From an uncultured Lachnospiraceae bacterium (GTDB taxonomy: Bacteria > Bacillota > Clostridia > Lachnospirales > Lachnospiraceae): a DNA stretch of 64,000 nucleotides. A program made the translations under genes and the position numbers. Location of the stretch: assembly GCA_902765725.1 (NCBI GenBank), contig CACXAT010000006.1:1-64000 (forward strand), given 5' to 3'. The notes beneath the pieces were generated by a model. That model did not search any database and was not told the DNA's origin. It was given only the letters and a program-made list of their open reading frames with translations. Shown one piece after another: positions 9,276 to 17,143 of the stretch (position 1 is the stretch's first letter; every line of letters starts with the position of its first letter).

Positions 9276-10181
9276 GTGCATGTATATTACAGTTTAGAAG
9301 AATACAGAAATCAATGCAGTCAGGACAGAAGATGCGCAGTCACTCTTGGCAAGTTTGACGGCCTTCACAGAGGACATCTGAAGCTGATCCATAACGTGCT
9401 GGATGTTTCATCCCGGCAGCAGCTTCAGTCAGTGGTCTTTGTGATAGAGCTTCATGAGAAGGGGATCCTCTCTCATAAAGAGCGGGCCCAGATGCTTGAG
9501 TCCATGGGAATTGACGTACTGATCGAATGTCCCTTTTCCCGGGAATTCATGGAGATGACTCCGGAAGGATTCGTACAGGATATTCTGTGCAGGACTCTGC
9601 ATGCATCCTATGCGGCGGTCGGAGATGACTACCGCTTCGGATATCACCGCGCAGGTGATGCGGACGCACTGAAGATGCTGGGCCGCAAATATGGTTTTGA
9701 GACGGATATCGCCTCCAAGGAGATGTACCTGGGGGAGGAGATCAGCTCCACCAGAGTCAGGGACGCGCTGAGCTCAGGCGACATGGAGCTAGCCGCCGCA
9801 CTTCTCGGCAGGCCCTACAGGATCAGCGGGATCGTTCAGCATGGCAGACATCTGGGTTCACAGTATGATATGCCGACTGTCAATCTTCTGCCGCCCGAGG
9901 ACAAGATTCTTCCCGCAGACGGGGTGTACGCCAGTGAGGTTACGCTCCCTGACGGATCTGTGCGCACAGGCGTTACCAATATCGGCTTCAGGCCTACCGT
10001 AAACGGAACCCACAGGACCATTGAGACGACGCTGCTTCATTTCAGCGGTGATCTCTACGGATCCAGGATCAGCCTTTCACCCGGGCATTTCATCAGGGGC
10101 GAGAAGAAGTTCGATTCCATGGAGAAGCTCAGAGAGCAGATCGAGAAGGATAAATCCGCAGCAGAAGCGTTTTATACTTGA
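9276..10181 (+). CDS. ribF: Bifunctional riboflavin kinase/FAD synthetase RibF
   Basis: Converts riboflavin to FMN and FMN to FAD. 301 residues: an N-terminal nucleotidyltransferase domain (about 15-170; TLGKFDGLHRGH resembles the HxGH-type site, ISSTRVRDAL is typical) and a C-terminal riboflavin kinase domain (from about 183; GRPYRISGIVQHGR, YDMPTVNL). Start is GTG at 9276 with AGGAG upstream, 41 bases after truB. No FMN riboswitch is seen. The stop codon overlaps the -35 box of the rpsO promoter. Confidence 0.94.
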   Translation: MHVYYSLEEYRNQCSQDRRCAVTLGKFDGLHRGHLKLIHNVLDVSSRQQLQSVVFVIELHEKGILSHKERAQMLESMGIDVLIECPFSREFMEMTPEGFVQDILCRTLHASYAAVGDDYRFGYHRAGDADALKMLGRKYGFETDIASKEMYLGEEISSTRVRDALSSGDMELAAALLGRPYRISGIVQHGRHLGSQYDMPTVNLLPPEDKILPADGVYASEVTLPDGSVRTGVTNIGFRPTVNGTHRTIETTLLHFSGDLYGSRISLSPGHFIRGEKKFDSMEKLREQIEKDKSAAEAFYT

Positions 10182-10206
10182 CTCACCGATTTTCAGATGG
10201 TATAGT
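10178..10206 (+). promoter_or_regulatory. rpsO promoter, overlapping the ribF stop codon
   Basis: TTGACT (10178-10183), an exact 17-base spacer and TATAGT (10201-10206): the closest match to consensus in the window. The ribF TGA lies inside the -35 hexamer. A leader of about 90 bases follows before the rpsO ATG, long enough for S15 autoregulation, but I could not identify a known S15-binding fold. Confidence 0.75.
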
Positions 10207-10301
10207 CACTAGGTATGTTTAACAAGCCGCCGCTCAGGAGATGGACAACTCCGACCTCTTCTTCGTGGCAGGCGATCAATATCATATGGAGGAATGTAAC
10301 C

Positions 10302-10568
10302 ATGATCACAAAAGAGAAGAAAACAGCACTTATCGAAGAGTACGGAAGAAAGCCCGGCGATACCGGTTCACCGGAAGTTCAGGTCGCAATCCTGACCGAG
10401 AGAATCAGAGAGCTGACTGAGCATCTGAAAGTGAACACCAAGGATCATCATTCCAGAAGAGGACTTCTGAAGATGGTCGGTAAGAGAAGAGGCCTTCTTG
10501 AGTATCTGAAGAAGAATGATATCGAAGGATACCGTGCACTGATCGCGAAGCTCGGACTTCGTAAATAA
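10302..10568 (+). CDS. rpsO: 30S ribosomal protein S15
   Basis: Primary binder of the central domain of 16S rRNA and a bridge to the 50S subunit. 88 residues, the usual length, with [16 protein letters not shown] and the [18 protein letters not shown] helix. The ATG at 10302 follows ATGGAGGA; a longer frame reading from upstream is not supported. It lies just before pnp, as in many bacteria. Confidence 0.97.
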   Translation: MITKEKKTALIEEYGRKPGDTGSPEVQVAILTERIRELTEHLKVNTKDHHSRRGLLKMVGKRRGLLEYLKKNDIEGYRALIAKLGLRK

Positions 10569-10580
10569 TTGCGATTTCAG

Positions 10581-10608
10581 GCACCCGGTCCATTGCTGGG
10601 CCGGGTGC
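10581..10608 (+). terminator. Hairpin between rpsO and pnp
   Basis: GCACCCGG pairs with CCGGGTGC, and the stem extends inwards through further G-C pairs. It has no T-run, so it may be a processing site or partial terminator. Known rpsO-pnp operons are processed in this gap. Confidence 0.55.
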
Positions 10609-10746
10609 TTGCATGTTACATGGGAGATCATCGTTCGAGGCAACTGTAAAGCTGATCTGCGCGCGCAGGTAAGTTTTCCAGTTGATTCGGAGATGAATCT
10701 CACCATGTGTTCCATTTTGAAAGATTCATCAACGAAAGGAGTTACC

Positions 10747-12858
10747 ATGCAGAAAGGAAAAAGATTTTCCATGGAGATCGCCGGCAGGACACTGAGTGTT
10801 GACGTCGGCAGAGTAGCAGCCCAGGCAAACGGCGCGGCATTCATGCATTATGGTGATACCACTGTTCTGTGTACTGCCACCGCATCCGAGAAACCCCGTG
10901 AAGGCATTGATTTCTTCCCGCTTTCCGTCGATTTTGAAGAGAAGTATTATGCCATCGGCAAGATGCCCGGCGGATTCAATAAGAGAGAGGGAAAGGCCAG
11001 TGAGAATGCTATTCTTACGGCAAGAGTCATCGACCGTCCCATGCGCCCGCTCTTCCCGAAGGATTACCGCAATGATGTCACGCTCAACAACCTTGTCATG
11101 AGCGTAGACCCGGAGTGCAGACCGGAGCTGGTAGCCATGCTCGGCTCCTCCATCGCAACCTGCATCTCCGATATCCCCTTTGACGGCCCCTGCGCCATGA
11201 CCCAGATGGGCCTGATCGACGGTGAGTTCATCATAAACCCGTCCCAGAAGCAGTGGGATGAGGGCGATCTTCAGCTGACCGTTGCATCCACCTCCACCAA
11301 GGTCATCATGATCGAGGCAGGCGCGAAGGAAGTCCCGGAAGACAAGATGATCGAGGCGATCTACAAGTGCCATGACATCAACCTGACCATCATTGATTTC
11401 ATCAATAAGATCGTCGCGGAAGTCGGTAAAGAAAAGCATTCCTATGAGTCAGCGGCAGTTCCGGAAGAGGTATTCGCGGCTCTGAAGGAGATCGTTCCGC
11501 CGGCAGAGATGGAGAACGCAGTCTTCACAGACGTAAAGCAGGAGAGAGAAGAGAATATCCGTGTTCTCACTGACAGAGTCAGCGAAGCATGGGCAGACAA
11601 TGAAGAGTGGCTCGCGATCCTTCCGGATGCGATGTATCAGTATGAGAAGAAGACTGTCCGCAAGATGATCCTCAAGGATCACAAGAGACCGGACGGAAGA
11701 GCCATCGACCAGATCCGTCCGCTGGCAGCGGAAGTCGATCTGATCCCGAGAGTCCACGGCAGTGCCATGTTCACCAGAGGCCAGACCCAGATCTGCACTG
11801 TTACCACCCTGGCTCCGCTGTCTGAGGTTCAGAGAGTGGAAGGACTTGATGAGAATATCACCGAGAAGAGATATATCCATCAGTACAATTTCCCGTCCTA
11901 CTCTGTAGGCGAGACCAAGCCGTCCAGAGGACCGGGACGCCGTGAGATCGGTCACGGAGCACTTGCTGAGAGAGCTCTGCGCCCGATGATCCCGTCCAAG
12001 GAAGAGTTCCCGTACGCGATCCGTCTTGTTTCCGAGACCTTCGAGTCCAACGGTTCTACTTCCCAGGCTTCCATCTGTGCGTCCACCATGTCCCTGATGG
12101 CGGCCGGCGTACCGATCAAGAAGCAGGTTGCCGGCATCTCCTGCGGACTTGTGACCGGCGATACCGATGACGACTATCTGGTCCTGACCGATATCCAGGG
12201 TCTTGAAGACTTCTTCGGAGACATGGACTTCAAGGTTGCCGGAACTCATGACGGTATCACCGCGATCCAGATGGATATCAAGATCCACGGACTGACCCGT
12301 CCGATCGTCGAAGAAGCGATTGCCCGCACGAAGCAGGCAAGAGAGTACATCCTGAACGAAGTGATGACTCCCTGCATCGCAGAGCCGCGCGCAGAGCTGT
12401 CTCCGTATGCTCCGAAGATCGTACAGATCACCATCGATCCGGCCAAGATCGGCGATGTCGTCGGACAGAGAGGCAAGACCATCAACGAGATCGTTGCCCG
12501 CACTGGCGCCAAGATCGATATTGATGAGGACGGCAGCGTAAATGTATGCGGAACCGATATGGATGCCATCAACAGCGCGATTGAGATGATCAAGATCATC
12601 ACCACCGAGTTCGAAGAGGGCCAGATCCTCTCCGGTACTGTTGTATCCATCAAGGAATTCGGAGCCTTTATCGAGTTTGCACCGGGCAAGGAAGGCATGG
12701 TCCATATCTCCAAGATCGCAAAGCACAGGATCAACCGTGTTGAGGATGTGCTGACGCTGGGTGACAGAGTGACGGTTGTCTGCCTTGGCAAGGACAAGAT
12801 GGGAAGACTGTCCTTCTCCATGAAGGATGTAAAGCAGGGTCCCTATCAGTCCGCGTAA
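10747..12858 (+). CDS. pnp: Polyribonucleotide nucleotidyltransferase (PNPase)
   Basis: Phosphorolytic 3'-5' exoribonuclease, 703 residues, the usual length. Two RNase PH domains (about 10-140 and 310-545, the second with FPSYSVGETKPSRGPGRREI and the active-site region TDIQGLEDFFGDMDFKVAGT), then KH (IGKRG-like segment VVGQRGKTINEIV at about 573-585) and a C-terminal S1 domain (LSGTVVSIKEFGAFIEFAPG). The start is ATG 10747, 6 bases after AAAGGAG; in-frame sequence upstream is not family-like. A strong terminator follows. Confidence 0.97.
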   Translation: MQKGKRFSMEIAGRTLSVDVGRVAAQANGAAFMHYGDTTVLCTATASEKPREGIDFFPLSVDFEEKYYAIGKMPGGFNKREGKASENAILTARVIDRPMRPLFPKDYRNDVTLNNLVMSVDPECRPELVAMLGSSIATCISDIPFDGPCAMTQMGLIDGEFIINPSQKQWDEGDLQLTVASTSTKVIMIEAGAKEVPEDKMIEAIYKCHDINLTIIDFINKIVAEVGKEKHSYESAAVPEEVFAALKEIVPPAEMENAVFTDVKQEREENIRVLTDRVSEAWADNEEWLAILPDAMYQYEKKTVRKMILKDHKRPDGRAIDQIRPLAAEVDLIPRVHGSAMFTRGQTQICTVTTLAPLSEVQRVEGLDENITEKRYIHQYNFPSYSVGETKPSRGPGRREIGHGALAERALRPMIPSKEEFPYAIRLVSETFESNGSTSQASICASTMSLMAAGVPIKKQVAGISCGLVTGDTDDDYLVLTDIQGLEDFFGDMDFKVAGTHDGITAIQMDIKIHGLTRPIVEEAIARTKQAREYILNEVMTPCIAEPRAELSPYAPKIVQITIDPAKIGDVVGQRGKTINEIVARTGAKIDIDEDGSVNVCGTDMDAINSAIEMIKIITTEFEEGQILSGTVVSIKEFGAFIEFAPGKEGMVHISKIAKHRINRVEDVLTLGDRVTVVCLGKDKMGRLSFSMKDVKQGPYQSA

Positions 12859-12883
12859 TTCAAACAGAATAAGATATACCGAG

Positions 12884-12914
12884 ATGTCCGGGCCTTCTGG
12901 CCCGGACATTTTTC
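12884..12914 (+). terminator. Rho-independent terminator of pnp
   Basis: An 11-bp GC-rich stem, ATGTCCGGGCC paired with GGCCCGGACAT, around the loop TTCT, followed by a run of T. Confidence 0.9.
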
Positions 12915-13012
12915 TGCTCTGGTGCTTGCTTTGTGATTACAAATATGTTACATTATTGTTAAATATGTAATTTTATTTAATGTTTCACCTGTAACAGATT
13001 TTAGGAGGTTTT

Positions 13013-14116
13013 ATGAAACAGGCCATAAGAAAACTCAGTTTTATGCTGATGCTTACACTGTTTCTGACTGCGTTCATCCCGATGAGCGCACACGCTGCGA
13101 AGGCATTGTCGGTCGCCGTAAACGGAGAGACTGTTAAAAAGATCACCCTGAATGTGGGAGATAAGATCCCTCTCACCGTGCTGAGGGGAGAGAAGACCCT
13201 GACACCGACGAAGGTAAAGTACGCGTCTTCATCCAAGAGCATCGCAAAGGTCACCAGGAAGGGGTACGTCAAGGCGAAGAAAGCCGGCAAGGCTACGATC
13301 ACTGTAAGATACAAGAAGAGGAGCGGAAAGCTGAGGGTCGTTGTGGTGGATCCGAATGCGAAGAAGGCCGCATCTTCCTCCTCAGGAGCAGGGACTATTA
13401 CCTGCAGCAAGGGCTCCAATATCAAGGTCGGAGAGGTGATCACCCTCACTCTCAACAAAACGGCCAGAGCCAATGACTGGACCTGGGAGTTCTCGGGCAC
13501 CTGCGCAAAAGACGCCCGGATCCTGACCGATACCTATAAGAAAAACGGAAAGATCACATTTACCGTATGGCCCTCCGGCGGGACCCTGTCCATCGCAGGA
13601 AAGGATCTGACCGGACATACCATCGGCTGCAGCTTCAATGTCAAGCAGTCCGTGAAGTGGAAGAAACGTGAGCAGTACCGCACAGACGCCCTGGCGGGTC
13701 TGACCCCGGGCATGTCTCAGAAGGATATGGTCGTATACTTTGCGGACTATATCGCAGACAGAGCGAAATATGGCTCAGGAAACGGCAATTTCTTCCGGGT
13801 GATCGACCTGGGAGTGGGCGACTGCTGGTGTTATTCCACAGCCTTCAAGCTCCTTGCGGACGCGGTGGGCATCGAGACAATCATTGTAAAGAATTCTCTC
13901 AGCCACAGTCATTACTGGAATCAAGTCAATCTGAACGGAATATGGTACAATGTTGACGTACAGGGATATGATACCGGGAAATCCCACAACTGGATCCTGT
14001 CCTCCGACAAGAAGCACGGATCAAGATGGCTCGGAGATCCCAATTTCTATTCACAGTACAGTATCCATTATCCGGTTTCTCAGGCGCATGCCTGCAGCAA
14101 GACGCTCAGCTTCTGA
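13013..14116 (+). CDS. Secreted transglutaminase-like protein with a bacterial Ig-like domain
   Basis: 367 residues. A signal peptide (basic MKQAIRKLS, hydrophobic core, probable cut after SAHA) is followed by a Big_2-like Ig fold (about 32-115, with KYASSSKSIAKVTRKGYVKA). After a linker comes a transglutaminase-like region whose likely triad is Cys271 (VGDCWCYS), His in SHSHYWNQV and Asp in WYNVDVQGYD. The exported location and Ig fold suggest a cell-surface peptidase or cross-linking enzyme; the substrate is unknown. AGGAGG precedes the ATG by 7 bases. It has its own AT-rich upstream region after the pnp terminator. Confidence 0.8.
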   Translation: MKQAIRKLSFMLMLTLFLTAFIPMSAHAAKALSVAVNGETVKKITLNVGDKIPLTVLRGEKTLTPTKVKYASSSKSIAKVTRKGYVKAKKAGKATITVRYKKRSGKLRVVVVDPNAKKAASSSSGAGTITCSKGSNIKVGEVITLTLNKTARANDWTWEFSGTCAKDARILTDTYKKNGKITFTVWPSGGTLSIAGKDLTGHTIGCSFNVKQSVKWKKREQYRTDALAGLTPGMSQKDMVVYFADYIADRAKYGSGNGNFFRVIDLGVGDCWCYSTAFKLLADAVGIETIIVKNSLSHSHYWNQVNLNGIWYNVDVQGYDTGKSHNWILSSDKKHGSRWLGDPNFYSQYSIHYPVSQAHACSKTLSF

Positions 14117-14133
14117 GCAGAAAGAGGGACAGT

Positions 14134-14517
14134 ATGGCAGTTTCAGATTATGTAACCGGCTATGAGCACATCGGCGTACCCACCAATAACATGGACGCCA
14201 CGATCGAATTCTATGAGACTCTCGGGTTTAAGAATCTGTTTGAAACGGATCACGATGGGAAGGTGATCTTCTTCGGACTGGGAGATATCGTGGTCGAGAC
14301 CTATGAAAAGCATGGGGAGGCTGCCGAAAAACGCGGCGCCGTGGACCATATGGCCCTCATGGTCACCGATGTGGACAAGGTCTATGAAGAGATCAAAAAG
14401 ACAAAATACCCCGTGATCGAAGGCCCCTGCACACTTCCCTTCTGGGACAATGGCTATTATTATTTCCTGGTACAGGGACCCAACTGCGAGGTCGTGGAAT
14501 TCGGCAAGAAGCTCTGA
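14134..14517 (+). CDS. VOC/glyoxalase-family protein
   Basis: 127 residues of the vicinal-oxygen-chelate superfamily: two beta-alpha-beta-beta-beta modules, the first with YEHIGVPTNNMDATIEFYETL, the second ending NCEVVEFGKKL. Possible metal ligands are His in GYEHIG, Glu in VVETYE, His in VDHMALMV and Glu in CEVVEF, an H-E-H-E pattern as in glyoxalase I. The substrate is not decidable. A methylglyoxal synthase-like gene lies about 41 kb away but is not linked. The ATG at 14134 follows AGAGGGA; the gene is 17 bases after the transglutaminase gene and may be co-transcribed. Confidence 0.8.
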   Translation: MAVSDYVTGYEHIGVPTNNMDATIEFYETLGFKNLFETDHDGKVIFFGLGDIVVETYEKHGEAAEKRGAVDHMALMVTDVDKVYEEIKKTKYPVIEGPCTLPFWDNGYYYFLVQGPNCEVVEFGKKL

Positions 14518-14527
14518 TCAGAACAGA

Positions 14528-15829
14528 TCACCGAATAAGAGAATACAGATCACTGTAGAACTGAGGATAGGAGATGTCGACACAGTCGGCATCTCTTATT
14601 TGCGTCTCGCCCTCTGCGGACAGCGCCGCTACGGCCAGGCTCATGGCGATGCGGTGGTCTTTGCAGCTGTCAGTCACTGCGCCGTGAAGGGGCCGGCCCC
14701 CTCTGATGATCATACCGTCATCTGTCGCGGTGATATCACAGCCCATTGCAGACAATGCATTTGTCATGGCACTGATGCGGTCTGATTCCTTTACTTTCAG
14801 TTCAGCGGCGTCCCGGATCACGGTCTCTCCCTGGGCGCAGGCTGCCATGACAGCGCACACGGGAAGCTCGTCGATCAGAGACGGGATCAGCTCCCCGCCT
14901 ATGGTGACCCCGTGGAGAGAGGAGCTGCGGACCAGAAGATCAGCTGCGGTTTCCCCGCCCTGGGAGGTTACATTCATCAGCTCCACGTTTCCGCCCATTG
15001 CCTTCACCACTTCCAGGATTCCGGCCCGGGTCGGATTGATCCCCACATTGCGGATCAGCACTTCACTGCCAGGCACCGTCAGCGCCGCCGCGATGAAATA
15101 AGCCGCGGACGAGATATCCCCGGGCACAGAGATCTTCTGCCCGGTCAGGACCGGCTCCGGGAGAATGGATGCTTTCCATCCATCAGGAGTTTTTTCGGAC
15201 CGAACACTGGCCCCGAATCCGGCCAGCATCAGCTCTGTGTGATTGCGGGAGAGGGCGGATTCAGTGACAGAGGTCTCTCCCTCTGCGTACAGGCCTGCCA
15301 GAAGGATGCAGGACTTGACCTGGGCACTGGCGACCGGAGAGCGGTAGTCAATTCCATGAAGCCTGCTGCCGCTGATATGAAGCGGACAGCAGCCATTTCC
15401 GGGTTCAGAGAAGATGGAGGCTCCCATCTGAGTGAGGGGATCAATGACCCGTCTCATGGGACGGGAGTTCAGTGACGGATCGCCGCTCAGGACACTGTCA
15501 AAGGACTGTCCCGCCAGGATTCCGCAGATCAGCCTGGTGGTGGTCCCGGAATTGCCCGTGTAGAGCAGAGAATCCGGGCTGTGAAGAGAGTGGAGCCCGA
15601 GGCCATTCACCGTGACCCTGTCCTCCTTCGTATCCACATCCACACGGATCCCCATCTTTTCAAAGCAGGAAATGGTGGACAGACAGTCGGCACTCATTAG
15701 AAAATGAGTAACCTCGGTCTTTCCCTGCGCGAGGGCGCCGAACATCACCGACCTGTGTGAGATGGATTTGTCTCCGGGGACCAGGACCTCTCCGCGAAGC
15801 GGTCCTGCAGCATGAATAGTTCTGTCCAT
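14528..15829 (-). CDS. aroA: 3-phosphoshikimate 1-carboxyvinyltransferase (EPSP synthase)
   Basis: Joins phosphoenolpyruvate to shikimate 3-phosphate in aromatic amino acid synthesis. 433 residues with the family motifs VPGDKSISHRS, YTGNSGTTTRLICG and LKVKESDRI, and two inside-out alpha/beta domains. Two starts are possible: ATG 15829 after AAAAGGAG (chosen; it gives the usual N-terminus), or ATG 15856, nine codons upstream, which overlaps the tyrA stop by 8 bases. Either way translation follows tyrA closely. It converges with the glyoxalase gene with only 10 bases between stops. Confidence 0.95.
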   Translation of the reverse strand: MDRTIHAAGPLRGEVLVPGDKSISHRSVMFGALAQGKTEVTHFLMSADCLSTISCFEKMGIRVDVDTKEDRVTVNGLGLHSLHSPDSLLYTGNSGTTTRLICGILAGQSFDSVLSGDPSLNSRPMRRVIDPLTQMGASIFSEPGNGCCPLHISGSRLHGIDYRSPVASAQVKSCILLAGLYAEGETSVTESALSRNHTELMLAGFGASVRSEKTPDGWKASILPEPVLTGQKISVPGDISSAAYFIAAALTVPGSEVLIRNVGINPTRAGILEVVKAMGGNVELMNVTSQGGETAADLLVRSSSLHGVTIGGELIPSLIDELPVCAVMAACAQGETVIRDAAELKVKESDRISAMTNALSAMGCDITATDDGMIIRGGRPLHGAVTDSCKDHRIAMSLAVAALSAEGETQIRDADCVDISYPQFYSDLYSLIR

Positions 15830-15848
15830 GGTCGTGTAAAACTCCTTT

Positions 15849-16946
15849 TCAGTCATTTTCCCAGACTGTATAGCGATGGTGACGAAGCAGGGCGATGGAT
15901 TGTTTCATGGGTTCCTCTTCATAGAACTCAATGGCCAGGGCTCCCTGCTCATAGCTTCGGTTATGGATGATGGAGATATTCTTGATGGATATTCCGTTCA
16001 CCGCCAGGACCGTGGCGATCGTGGCGATGGCGCCGCTCTCATCGATGATATCGCAGTAGATCCGGTAACTCTTCTTGACAGGGCCACGGGACTCGAAACT
16101 GAAGGAATCCCGGTAGTCGCGGCTCTTCTCAAACATCCGGTTGATATAGCCGCCGTCTCCCTCGCACATCTTGTCCCTGGCCTCGATCATATGGTCCAGG
16201 AAGGTATCCATGACCTTCGATATGTTGGAATAGTTCTCCACACAGATGGATTCCCACATCTGGGGAGAGGAGGAGGCGATTCTGGTGATATCCCGGAAGC
16301 CGCCGGCCGCGATGGTCTTCATGTATTCCTCTTCCGAATCCAGGTCATGCACCGTATTGACCAGAGAAGCGGCGATCACATGGGGAAGATGGCTGATGGC
16401 AGCGGTTATGAAGTCATGCTGGCGCGGATCCAGGACCATCGGCAGCGCCTTCAGCTTCAGCACGAAGCTGCGAAGCCGCTCCAGCTTCAGCGCAGATACC
16501 TGGTCTGTGGGCGTGAGGATATAGTATGCGTTTTCAAACATATGGTCCGTGGAATTGACGATGCCGGATTTCTCCGAGCCTGCCATGGGATGTCCGCCGA
16601 TAAACATGGAAGACAGTCCGAGTTTTTCCACCGCCTCATGGATGGGCGTTTTAACCGATCCCACATCGGTCAGGATGCAGTCGGAGGAGAGAACCTTTTT
16701 AATGTGAGGGAGAGCTTCGATATTCATCTCTGCCGGAGCGCACAGAAAGATCATGCCGCAGGACAGATAAGCCGGATCGTCCGGCCCGTGGCAGATGTCA
16801 TCGATCAGTCCCGCGTTCAGAGCGGTCCTGCAGGTGTCCATGGAACGGCTGCAGGCAATGATCCTGCAGTTGGGGTCGATCTTTCTGATGCTTTTCGCAA
16901 GGGACCCGCCGATCAGGCCGAGCCCGTAAAATCCATAAGTATTCAT
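15849..16946 (-). CDS. tyrA: Prephenate dehydrogenase with C-terminal ACT domain
   Basis: Oxidative decarboxylation of prephenate to 4-hydroxyphenylpyruvate for tyrosine synthesis. 365 residues: a Rossmann NAD(P) domain from the N-terminus (GFYGLGLIGGSLAKSIRK), the substrate-binding region with IGGHPMAGSEKSG and SHLPHVIAASLV, and a C-terminal ACT domain (about 290-365) likely to sense tyrosine. Forms an operon with aroA. The upstream gap is shared with the divergent EF-G-like gene. Confidence 0.93.
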   Translation of the reverse strand: MNTYGFYGLGLIGGSLAKSIRKIDPNCRIIACSRSMDTCRTALNAGLIDDICHGPDDPAYLSCGMIFLCAPAEMNIEALPHIKKVLSSDCILTDVGSVKTPIHEAVEKLGLSSMFIGGHPMAGSEKSGIVNSTDHMFENAYYILTPTDQVSALKLERLRSFVLKLKALPMVLDPRQHDFITAAISHLPHVIAASLVNTVHDLDSEEEYMKTIAAGGFRDITRIASSSPQMWESICVENYSNISKVMDTFLDHMIEARDKMCEGDGGYINRMFEKSRDYRDSFSFESRGPVKKSYRIYCDIIDESGAIATIATVLAVNGISIKNISIIHNRSYEQGALAIEFYEEEPMKQSIALLRHHRYTVWEND

Positions 16947-17066
16947 AGTAGTATTCCTGTTCCGATTATCTTTCGCGATTTCAACTGTAAAAGTGCACTA
17001 CGCTCATAAAGTATGGCACAATGAGGAGGAAATCGCAAGTGCAGTAGGGCAAAACATATAAAAGTC

Positions 17067-17095
17067 TTGCATTAGACAGGCCGTTTTAGTAAAAT
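17067..17095 (+). promoter_or_regulatory. Promoter of the EF-G-like gene
   Basis: TTGCAT (17067-17072), a 17-base spacer and TAAAAT (17090-17095), about 50 bases upstream of the ATG. Confidence 0.65.
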
Positions 17096-17143
17096 GTTTG
17101 CATATGGGCCCGTGCCCTAATTTCGTGAATGGAGGTATTATCT

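Noticed and set aside
11449..12909. A 486-codon minus-strand frame opposite pnp, and similar ones opposite secDF (21349-22785) and scfB (19577-20854)
   Set aside because: All lie opposite strongly conserved genes and arise from their codon bias.
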